A stretch of 64,000 nucleotides of DNA from Anisus vortex (taxonomy: Eukaryota; Mollusca; Gastropoda; Planorbidae): the NCBI GenBank assembly GCA_949126835.1, contig OX421507.1:31317382-31381381 (forward strand), in the 5' to 3' direction. Shown here one piece after another: positions 22,251-32,887 of the stretch. A program made the position numbers and the translations under genes. The stretch's first letter is position 1; the number at the start of each line of letters is the position of its first letter. The notes under the pieces were generated by a model. The model did not search any database. It was not told the origin of the DNA and was given only the letters and a program-made list of their open reading frames with translations.

Positions 22251-24054
22251 CACATAACGGCTTGTATATATATAAATCTCAAAAGGAATATGTGGCTGGC
22301 TGGCTGGCTGGCTGGGTATGTACATACCGCATAATCTTTTTAAATACTGGACATAAAAACGTGAAATTTGCTACAAATATTCTTTGCGTTACGGCGGTGA
22401 ACACTGTCAAGGTTTTAAAAAAATTAAAATGACCGCAGTGGTCAGTTTGGTCAAAAAACGCGAATAAAACGACATATTTTGGGTTCATGTTGAATTTGCC
22501 GTTCCAACTTTTTATAGTTTTTCGATCGATCGCGCTAAAAAAATTAAAAAAAGGATGGCGTTGAGATTTTTTTTAGGATGACGTCATCAAAGTTTGCGCA
22601 GAGATAGATAGCCGGCTTTTCGTAATGACGTCATCAAATTTTGCGTATTCATTTAAAATTAACTTTGCTTCAATGTTTGCTAATGTATTTTATGAATGAA
22701 TAGAACAAAATATATTCACGTTTTAATTCGTGTCGTATACGAAATATAAACTTTGTAGTTGTTGCGTGCAATCTCATTATAACTGCTTGAGTAGTAAGAG
22801 TGTATGTAAACATAACTTTTAGCTTTTTCAATTCGTTTGAAGCGGGCGTATACGCATTAAAATATTTCTAGCGGGAAATATTTCACTCAATTCGTTTCTA
22901 GCGGGAAATATTTCACGTTTCAGTTCGTTTCGGTTGTAGCGGGCGTACAAAATGTCATTCACATTTAAATTTGTGACGTATACATCGATAAACTTTTTAA
23001 CGGGCAGGGTTTTATTAATTGCCGTATATATTAACTGTGTAGCGGGCAATCTCATTATAACTCCATGGGTAGATAAAGTGTATGTAAAATATCATTATTC
23101 GATTAAATTGAACACAATTTTTTTTTTTAAAGTTTCTTCTTTGTTTCTTATTGGTTTCATTTGTTATTGTTTTACATGTTGAATAGAAAAAATAATTCTA
23201 AGTTTGCTTCCAAAGCAACAATAAATAAATAAACAGCAAATAAACAAAAACAACACAACATAGGTCTGCGACTTAATGTTTGTCGTAAAAAAATATATCA
23301 AACAATCATTAAAAAAAAAGTACTGTCGAATGTTCTTTATCAATGAATAGAACAAAATATATTCATGTTTTAATTTGCGTCGTAATTTATAGCGGGCAAT
23401 TTTGTAATTGTTATAATGGGTGATGAGTAATGATTTTAACGGGTAATTCATGTTGTAGCGGGCAAATAAAAAATTACCTTTAATTGCCTTATATATTAAC
23501 TGTGTAGCGGGCAATCTCATTATAACTCCATGGATATGTAAAGTGTATGTAAAAGATCATTATGCGATTACATTGAACACAATGTAACAAAAAAAATATT
23601 TCTTCTTTGTTTCTTATGGGTTTCATTTGTTATTGTTTTACATGTTAAATAGAAAATTTAATTATAAGTTTGCTTCCAAAGCTACAATAAATAAATAAAT
23701 AGTAAATAACAAAAACAACACAACATAGGTCTGCGACTTAATGTTTGTCGTAAAAAAAATATATCAAACAATCATTAAAAAAAAATACAAGTACTGTCGA
23801 ATGTTCTTAATCAATGAATAGAACAAAATATATTCATGTTTTAATTTGCGTCGTAATTTATAGCGGGCAATTTTGTAATTGTTATAATGGGTGATGAGTA
23901 ATGATTTTAACGGGTAATTCATGTTGTAGCGGGCAAATAAAAAATTACCTCACGTTTAAATTCGTGTCGTAGGTCATGCGGGCAATCTCATTATAACTGC
24001 CTGAGTAGTTAGAGTGTATGTAAACATAACGTTTAGCCGGTTCGGAGGACCGGG
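22251..24054. repeat. Array unit 2, type A variant with internal duplication
   Basis: This 1804-bp unit lacks the 19-bp sub-repeat block. It repeats a segment of about 470 bp: TTAACTGTGTAGCGGGCAAT occurs at about 23030 and again at about 23500. Confidence 0.8.
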
Positions 24055-24936
24055 CACATAACGGCTTGTATATATATAAATCTCAAAAGGAATATGTGGC
24101 TGGCTGGCTGGCTGGCTGGGTATGTACATACCGCATAATCTTTTTAAATACTGGACATAAAAACGTGAAATTTGCTACAAATATTCTTTGCGTTACGGCG
24201 GTGAACACTGTCAAGGTTTTAAAAAAAATTAAAATGACCGCAGTGGTCAGTTTGGTCAAAAAACGCGAATAAAACGACATATTTTGGGTTCATGTTAAAA
24301 TTGCCGTTCCAACTTTTTATAGTTTTTCCTTCGATCGCGCTAAAAAAAAAAAAAAAGGATGGCGTTGAGATTTTTTTTAGGATGACGTCATCAAAGTTTG
24401 CGCAGAGATAGCTAGCCGGCTTTTCGTTATGACGTCATCAAATTTTGCGTATTCATTTAAAATTAACTTTGCTTCAATGTTTGCTAATGTATTTTATGAA
24501 TGAATAGAACAAAATATATTCACGTTTTAATTTGCGTCGTAATTTATAGCGGGATATTTTTAAATTGTTATAATGGGTAATGATTAATTGTTTTAATGGG
24601 TATCTTACGTTGTATCTGGCAAATAAAAAATTCCTTCACGTTTTTATTCGTGTTGTATATGTCCACAGAATAGGTATAAAACAGAATGCGCAATCGCATT
24701 ATATTTCTGTTTTGAGCAGTAATACCGACGCCGTACTAAGCTTATTTAAACGCAGCGGTCCTGGTTACACTCTATATTTATGCTTATTTAGCCTACAACG
24801 TCCTTTTCTTCAAATCTACAAGTTCGAACACCCAAAGCTAATATTTCAGGAAAATGTGCATAAACGGTTGTGTAAAAAACTATCGTAAAAAAGAGCATGT
24901 CAAACTGCATGGCTTTCCTGACTCCATAAAGGATAA

Positions 24937-27265
24937 TGCAAAATACAAGAAGCCCTCCCAAAATCAACCCAAAATGTCACTATTGACTCCAAATGGTCGG
25001 ATCTCCGCGATTCGATATACGACTCAGCAATACATGCCTTTGGCAAAAAAAAAAACGCGAAAACACGGACTGGTTCGACGCCAACTGGGATGAAATGAAA
25101 CCTGTCACCGAAGCTAAAAGGAAAGCTCTCCTGGCATACAAGGAGAAGCCTACTCCCGACACACTGCACGCCCTCAAAACAGCTAAGATGCATGCTCAGA
25201 GGGTTGCCCGTCAATGTGCCAATACCTACTGGCTTAACCTCTGCTCAAGCATACAATCAGCTGCTGATATGGGAAACGCCAAAGCCATGTACGAAAACAT
25301 TAAAAAAGCAATCGGCCCTACGACGTCAAAGGTTGCTCCCCTAAAATCCAAAACTGGAGAAATCATCAAGGACGAAGCGGAACAGCTCAAACGCTGGATT
25401 GAACATTACCTGGAACTGTATGCAACATTTAACACAGTCTCCAGCACCGCCCTAGATGACATCCCCGACATGCCGCTCATGGAAGAACTAGATGCCATTC
25501 CCACACAGGAAGAGCTAAGCAAAGCCATCGACCGCCTAGCCTGTGGAAAAGCCCCTGGGAGCGATGGAATACCTCCAGAAGCTCTGAAGAACGGTAAGAC
25601 AGTGCTGCTCCAGCCCTTACACGAGCTGCTAGTCCTCTGCTGGGAACAGGGATACATCCCCCAGGACATGAAGGACGCAAACATAGTGACGCTATATAAG
25701 AATAAGGGCGATAGAAGCGACTGCAATAACTACCGCGGTATCTCGCTTCTGAGCATCGTAGGAAAGGCTTTTGCCCGCGTCACTCTTACTCGCTTGCAGA
25801 GTTTAGCCTCCCGAGTTTATCCAGAGTCACAATGTGGTTTTCGGGCGGGTCGGTCTACCATAGACATGGTGTTCTCCATACGGCAGATGCAGGAAAAATG
25901 TAGAGAGCAGCAGATGCCACTATACATCGCCTTCATAGACCTGACAAAAGCCTTTGATTTAGTTAGTCGCAGTGGGCTGTTCCAAATTCTGGAAAAAATT
26001 GGCTGTCCCCCACACTTACTCGCCATCATCAGACAGTTCCATGATAACATGCAGGGCACAGTGCACTTCAACGGAGCCACCTCTGAAGCCTTCCCAGTCA
26101 GTAGCGGTGTAAAGCAAGGCTGTGTACTCGCACCAACACTGTTCGCAATATTCTTCTCTATACTGCTCCGATACGCCTCCAAGGATAGTAGTGATGGAAT
26201 CTGGTTACACACCAGAGCAGATGGAGGACTTTTCAACACTGCCCGTCTCCGAGCCAAAACCAAAACGAAAGAGGTCCTAATTCGCGAGCTACTTTTTGCT
26301 GACGATGCGGCCCTGATATCACACACAGAAACAGGCCTACAACAGCTTGTGTCAAGCTTCGCCAACGCCTGCAAAGAATTCGGCCTGCAGGTGAGCATAA
26401 AGAAGACAAATATCATGGCCCAAGACACATGCTCCGTTCCTATCATTACTATAGAAAACGAAAACCTGGAAGTTGTGGACTGTTTCACCTACTTGGGGTC
26501 CAAGATTTCCAGCTCATTGTCCATAGAGGATGAACTAAATAGCAGAATCGGCAAGGCAGCTGCCACAATGGCTATACTTGGTAAACGGGTTTGGGAAAAC
26601 ACCAGGCTGACAGAAAGGACCAAACTATGTGTCTACCAGGCCTGCGTCATCAGCACGCTGCTTTATGGTAGCGAATCATGGACAACCTATGCGTCCCATG
26701 AGCGCAAGCTAAATAGCTTCCACCTGAGGTGTCTGCGTCGCGTCCTTGGCATTAAATGGCAGGACAAAGTCCCTAACAGTGAGGTATTGACGCGCGCCAG
26801 CGCCCAAAGCATGTTCGCAGTCCTCAGTGAAAGGCGCCTAAGATGGCTAGGACATGTAAGAAGAATGAGTCCAGGCAGAATCCCAAAGGACCTCCTATAT
26901 GGAGAATTGGCATCTGGGAAGAGAAAGACAGGTCGCCCACGCCTCCGCTATAAAGATGTCTGTATGAGAGACATGAGAGCAGCCAGAATAAGTACAAGTG
27001 ACTGGGAGGAGAAGGCAGAGGATCGGTCCACCTGGCGCACTGCTGTCAGGAAAGGGGTTAAAACGGCAGAGGAAAATAGAATGGAGGAGAGCATAAATAA
27101 AAGGGCTAAAAGAAAAGCGGAAAAAATAGGACCCACAGAACACGTGTGCAAAGGCTGTAAAAAAGACTGTCATTCAAGGATAGGCCTGCTCAGCCACACG
27201 AGGAAGTGCAACCTCGAATCACGGTGATGCACCATCGTCTCGCGAGACGGAAGGATGCCATTGAA
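24937..27265 (+). mobile_element. 5'-truncated LINE insertion, 2329 bp
   Basis: ATAAAGGATAA flanks it exactly (24926-24936 and 27266-27276). Empty versions of the site are present in the other type B units (near 29350, 35750, 47040 and 49100), which read CCATAAAGGATAAACAACAG without an insert. The 3' end has the stem GTCTCGCGAGAC (27238-27249) just after the stop codon and ends GATGCCATTGAA without a poly(A) tail. The endonuclease part is missing, so the copy cannot move by itself. Confidence 0.9.
24993..27227 (+). CDS. LINE reverse transcriptase ORF (5'-truncated)
   Basis: The frame of 744 codons holds the RT core: GKAPGSDGIPPEAL (about 185-198), LYKNKGDRSDCNNYRGISLL (234-253), motif A AFIDLTKAFD (D316), SSGVKQGCVLAPTLF (370-384), catalytic LFADDAALI (D437, D438), TYLGSKISS (499-507) and RRLRWLGHVRRM (614-625). 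A C2HC zinc finger closes it (C719, C722, H735, C739). Residues 1-18 are a frame artefact: upstream of an A11 run at 25025-25035 the natural frame reads DSKWSDLRDSIYDSAIHAFG and is out of phase, so that run has lost or gained bases. The N-terminal endonuclease is absent. The clade is not determined. Confidence 0.85.
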   Translation: MVGSPRFDIRLSNTCLWQKKKRENTDWFDANWDEMKPVTEAKRKALLAYKEKPTPDTLHALKTAKMHAQRVARQCANTYWLNLCSSIQSAADMGNAKAMYENIKKAIGPTTSKVAPLKSKTGEIIKDEAEQLKRWIEHYLELYATFNTVSSTALDDIPDMPLMEELDAIPTQEELSKAIDRLACGKAPGSDGIPPEALKNGKTVLLQPLHELLVLCWEQGYIPQDMKDANIVTLYKNKGDRSDCNNYRGISLLSIVGKAFARVTLTRLQSLASRVYPESQCGFRAGRSTIDMVFSIRQMQEKCREQQMPLYIAFIDLTKAFDLVSRSGLFQILEKIGCPPHLLAIIRQFHDNMQGTVHFNGATSEAFPVSSGVKQGCVLAPTLFAIFFSILLRYASKDSSDGIWLHTRADGGLFNTARLRAKTKTKEVLIRELLFADDAALISHTETGLQQLVSSFANACKEFGLQVSIKKTNIMAQDTCSVPIITIENENLEVVDCFTYLGSKISSSLSIEDELNSRIGKAAATMAILGKRVWENTRLTERTKLCVYQACVISTLLYGSESWTTYASHERKLNSFHLRCLRRVLGIKWQDKVPNSEVLTRASAQSMFAVLSERRLRWLGHVRRMSPGRIPKDLLYGELASGKRKTGRPRLRYKDVCMRDMRAARISTSDWEEKAEDRSTWRTAVRKGVKTAEENRMEESINKRAKRKAEKIGPTEHVCKGCKKDCHSRIGLLSHTRKCNLESR

Positions 27266-28425
27266 ATAAAGGATAAACAACAACATAAACAACCTCATAT
27301 TAACTCATTATGAATTATATGCCTCTTTCCCTTCATAATTTTAAAAGTTTATTTTGGTTTAAAAAGTATATATATTTATGTACCGGTAGCCGCAGCAATT
27401 TAGTTACCGGTACCGAGCTACGTCTAAGCCATTTTTTTTTCAAATCAGTACCGGGTAATAAATATTTTTACATCATATTGGCTTAATCATATAATGTTCA
27501 AAACAAAATGGGTAATTAAGTCAAATTTATATAAAAGTAAGCCTATAATGAGAGATAATGTAGGCCCTATATATATTGTATATATTTATGGCAGACGTAG
27601 ATATCATTTCTCATTTTACTATAGTAGCGTCTCTAGCGACCGCTGCATTGCGGAAAATGGTAACTTTAAGTGAGTGCGTATATAGGGATTGTGCATTCTG
27701 TTCTATACCTATTCTGTGTATACGTCTTATAAACTTTGTAGCGGGAAATTGTTCAATTGCCAGGCAATGTTTAAATTGCCGAGCTCAACGTTTTAAAGTT
27801 TTAATTTGTATCGTATACGTCTTATAAACTATGTAGCGGGAAATTTTTATATTGCCGGGCAATGTTTAAATTTGCCGGACCAACTTTTTAAAGTTTTAAT
27901 TCATGTCGTATACGTTGTATAAACTATCATTAACTATGATTCATATCGGTTTCAGTTGTTATTGTTTTTCCTGTTGAATTTAAAAATTAATTCTAAGTTT
28001 GCTCCCAAAGCAACAATAAATAAATAGCAAATAACACCAACAAAAACAAAAAAAAATAATATTGATCTACGACTAATGTTGTAGCAAAAAAATATATCAA
28101 ACAATCATTTTCGAATTAACAGTACTTTTTAAAAGACATGTGAGTTCTGTTTTACAGAAAGAGTTTAATTACCCAATAAACTCACAAAATTCGATCATAG
28201 TGGTCATACTTTGAGCAAGAAATAAAAAAAATAAATTATTATTTGTTTTTCCTTTTTAGTTGTATATTGAATTGGTGTATAATAAAGTGTGCAAAACAAA
28301 AATAAATTAAAAAAATACTGACCACAAAAAAAAAATATACTACTTTATGTATGTTGCAAAAACAAAACTAAAAAACTATAATGTGTCAAGCATATTCTTA
28401 AAAAAAGCCCGTTCGAAGAATCGGG

Positions 28426-28479
28426 CACATAACGGCTTGTATATATATAAATCTCAAAAGGAATATGTATGTATGTATG

Positions 28480-28514
<35 letters not shown>

Positions 28515-30113
28515 GTATGTACATACCGCATAATCTTTTTAAATACTGGACATAAAAACGTGAAATTTGCTACAAATATTCTTTGCGTTACGGCGGTGAA
28601 CACTGTCAAGGTTTTAAAAAAAATTAAAATGACCGCAGTGGTCAGTTTGGTCAAAAAACGCGAATAAAACGACATATTTTGGGTTCATGTTAAAATTGCC
28701 GTTCCAACTTTTTATAGTTTTTCCTTCGATCGCGCTAAAAAAAAAAAAAAAGGATGGCGTTGAGATTTTTTTCAGGATGACGTCATCAAAGTTTGCGCAG
28801 AGATAGCTAGCCGGCTTTTCGTTATGACGTCATCGAATTTTGCGTATTCATTTTAATTAACTATTCTTCAACCTTTACTAATGTACTTTATGAATGAATA
28901 GAACAAAATATATTCACGTTTTAATTTGCGTCGTAATTTATAGCGGGATATTTTTAAATTGTTATAATGGGTAATGATTAATGGTTTTAATGGGTATCTT
29001 ACGTTGTATCTGGCAAATAAAAAATTCCATCACGTTTTTATTCGTGTTGTTTATGTCCACAGAATAGGTATAAAACAGAATGCGCAATCGCATTTTATTT
29101 CTGTTTTGGGCAGTAATACCGACGCCATACTAAGCTTATTTAAACGCAGCGGTCCTGGTTACACTCTATATTTATGCTTATTTAGCCTACAACGTCCTTT
29201 TCTTCAAATCTACAAGTTCGAACACCCAAAGCTAATATTTCAGGCAAAATGTGCATAAACGGTTGTGTAATAAACTACAACAATGATGCGAAAACGACTG
29301 ATTATCGTAAAAAAGAGCATGTCAAACTGCATGGCTTTCCTGACTCCATAAAGGATAAACAACAGCATAAACAACCTCATATTAACTCATTATGAATTAT
29401 ATGCCTATTTCCCTTCATAATTTTAAAAGTTTATTTTGGTTTAAAAAGTATATATATTTATGTACCGGTAGCCGCAGCAATTTAGTTACCGGTACCGAGA
29501 TACGTCTAAGCCATTTTTTTTTTCAAATCAGTACCGGGTAATAAATATTTTTACATCATATTGGCCTAATCATATAATGTTCAAAACAAAATGGGTAATT
29601 AAGTCAAATTTATATAAAAGTAAGCCTATAATGAAAGATAATGTAGGCCCTATATATATTGTATATATTTATGGCAGACGTAGATATCATTTCTCATTTT
29701 ACTATATTAGCGTCTCTAGCGACCGCTGCATTGCGGAAAATGGTAACTTTTAGTGAGTGCGTATATAGGGATTGTGCATTCTGTTCTATACCTATTCTGT
29801 GTATACGTCTTATAAACTTTGTAGCGGGAATTTTTTCATTTGCCAGGCAATGTTTAAATTGCCGAGCTCAACGTTTTAAAGTTTTAATTTGTATCGTATA
29901 CGTCTTATAAACTATGTAGCGGGAAATTTTTATATTGCCGGGCAATGTTTAAATTTGCCGGACCAACTTTTTAAAGTTTTAATTCATGTCGTATACGTTG
30001 TATAAACTATGATTCATATCGGTTTCAGTTGTTATTGTTTTTCCTGTTGAATTTAAAATTTAATTCTAAGTTTCCTTCCAAAGCAACAATAATTAAATAG
30101 CAAATAACATCAA

Positions 30114-30146
<33 letters not shown>

Positions 30147-30511
30147 ATGCTCTACGACTAATGTTGTAGCAAAAAAATATATCAAACAATCATTTTCGAA
30201 TTAACAGTACTTTTAAAAAGACATGTGAGTTCTGTTTTACAGAAAGAGTTTAATTACCAAATAAACTCACAAAATTCGATCATAGTGGTCATACTTTGAG
30301 CAAGAAATAAAAAAAAAATATTATTATTTGTTTTTTTCTTTTTAGTTGTATATTGAATTGGTGTATAATAAAGTGTGCAAAACAAAAATAAATTAAAAAA
30401 ATACTGACCACAAAAAAAAAACATACTACTTTATGTATGTTGCAAAAACCAAAAAAAAAAACTATAATGTGTCAAGCATATTCTAAAAAAAAGCCCGTTC
30501 GAAGAATCGGG
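28426..30511. repeat. Array unit 4, type B, uninterrupted
   Basis: At 2086 bp it is the reference type B unit. It has an expanded GGCT tract (28480-28513), an uninterrupted LINE target site (29347-29357), ACCGGTAGCC...GTTACCGGTACCG (29463-29496) and an A-run of about 30 bases at 30115-30143. Confidence 0.85.
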
Positions 30512-32276
30512 CACATAACGGCTTGTATATATATAAATCTCAAAAGGAATATGTATGTATGTATGTGGCTGGCTGGCTGGCTGGCTGGCTGGGTATGTAC
30601 ATACCGCATAATCTTTTTAAATACTGGACATAAAAACGTGAAATTTGCTACAAATATTCTTTGCGTTACGGCGGTGAACACTGTCAAGGTTTTAAAAAAA
30701 TTAAAATGACCGCAGTGGTCAGTTTGGTCAAAAAACGCGAATAAAACACAACTTTTGATTCACATTGTCTTTGCCAGTACAACTTTTTATAGTTTTTCGT
30801 CACAAAGTTAGAAAAAAAAGGATGCGCTGAGATTATTTTTATGACGTCATCAATCTTTGCGCATGGATTTTATAGCAATGAAGGGACATTTTTCATTCAT
30901 GTTTAAATTGACGTCATCAAACTATGTGCATGGATTTTATTATCTCAACTCAATGACGGGAACAAATTTTCTTCATGTTTAAATTGTCTACGTGCCGTAA
31001 ACAACATAAATTCTTTACACTACCAATACTGTAGTTGATTTTCTTAATCTATCACTACTTTAATACTTTACACTGTGAATACATGACTTAAAGCTAATTA
31101 ATAATTTAAAACTTTACAAACATAGGACAAAGCAAATAGATTTAGCATTTTTTTTTCTGTTTCGGGAAGTAATACCGACGCCTTACTAAGCTTATTTAAA
31201 CGCAGTGGTCCTGGTTACACTCTATATTTAAGCTTATAATTATATGGCGTATTCAAATTTTGCGTATTTATGCGTTTAAGAAGGGAACAAAATTTTGTTT
31301 TAATTTGCGTCGTTATTTGTGGAATGCAATATTTAAATGGTATAAGTTACCGGAAAATACTTTATCCCCGCTTAAGACTATTGTTTATAACTCCATGGGT
31401 TATTTTATCCAGTTCCGAGAACTGGGCACCTTTAGGCTTATCGCCTAGGTAATGGCCATTGTTTAAATTACCGGGCAATGTTTAAATTACCGGGCAATGT
31501 TTATAATACCGGGCAATGTTTATAATACCGGGCAATGTTTAAATTACCGGGCAATGTTTAAATTACCGGGCAATGTTTATAATACCGGGCAATGTTTATA
31601 ATACCGGGCAATGTTTAAATTACCGGGCAATGTTTAAATTACCGGGCAATGTTTAAATTACCGGGCAATGTTTATAATACCGGGCAATGTTTATAATACC
31701 GGGCAATGTTTCAAATTACCGGGCAATGTTTAAATTACCGGGCAATGTTTAATTTGCCGGGCAATGTTCAAATTGCCGGAACTAAATTTTTAAAGTTTTA
31801 ATTCGTGTCGTATACGTTTTATAAACATTATTTCATAAGGGTTTCATTTGTTATTGTTTTACATGTTGAATAGAAAATTTAATTCTAAGTTTGCTTCCAA
31901 AGCAACAATAAATAAATAAATAGCAAATAAACAAAAACAACACAACTTAGGTCTGCGACTTAATGTTTGTCGTAAAAAAAATATATCAAACAATCATTAA
32001 AAAAAAAAAAAAGTACTCTCGAATGTTCTTAATCAATGAATAGAACAAAATATATTCATGTTTTAATTTGCGTCGTAATTTATAGCGGGCAATTTTGTAA
32101 TTGTTATAATGGGTGATGAGTAATGATTTTAACGGGTAATTCATGTTGTAGCGGGCAAATAAAAAATTACCTCACGTTTAAATTCGTGTCGTAGGTCATG
32201 CGGGCAATCTCATTATAACTGCCTGAGTAGTTAGAGTGTATGTAAACATAACTTTTAGCCGGTTCGGAGGACCGGG
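30512..32276. repeat. Array unit 5, type C, with a 17-copy 19-bp minisatellite
   Basis: Type C replaces the middle of the unit with ACAACTTTTGATTCACATTG (30748), two spaced TGACGTCAT motifs (30841, 30911) and GGAAGTAATACCGACGCC. A tandem block of about 17 copies of TACCGGGCAATGTTTAAAT or TACCGGGCAATGTTTATAA runs 31460-31770. It is nearly identical to unit 11 at 44532-46270. Confidence 0.85.
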
Positions 32277-32887
32277 CACATAACGGCTTGTATATATATA
32301 AATCTCAAAAGGAATATGTGGCTGGCTGGCTGGCTGGCTGGCTGGGTATGTACATACCGCATAATCTTTTTAAATACTGGACATAAAAACGTGAAATTTG
32401 CTACAAATATTCTTTGCGTTACGGCGGTGAACACTGTCAAGGTTTAAAAAAAATTTAAATGACCGCAGTGGTCAGTTTGGTCAAAAAACGCGAATAAAAC
32501 GACATATTTTGGGTTCATGTTGAATTTGCCGTTCCAACTTTTTATAGTTTTTCGATCGATCGCGCTAAGAAAATAAAAAAAAGGATGGCGTTGAGATTTT
32601 TTTCAGGATGACGTCATCAAAGTTTGCGCAGATATAGCTGGTTTTTTTTTTTTTTTATGGCGTCATCGAATTTTGCGTATTCATTTTAATTAACTTCGCT
32701 TCAACCTTTGCTAATGTACTTTATGAATGAATAGAACAAAATATATTCACGTTTTAATTTGCGTCTTAATTTATAGCGGAATATTTTAAAATTGTTATAA
32801 TGGGTAATGATTAATGGTTTTAATGGGTATCTTACGTTGTATCTGGCAAATAAAAAATTCCTTCACGTTTTTATTCGTGTTGTATAT

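Larger units (their letters stand above)
24055..28425. repeat. Array unit 3, type B, interrupted by a LINE
   Basis: Removing the LINE and one target repeat (2340 bp) leaves about 2031 bp, matching type B. Type B markers are TTTAAACGCAGCGGTCCTGG (about 24750), ACCGGTAGCCGCAGC (27384) and GGCAGACGTAGATATC (27590). Confidence 0.85.

Noticed and set aside
25406..27173. Minus-strand frames of 67-223 residues opposite the LINE
   Set aside because: Antisense shadows of the reverse-transcriptase frame.
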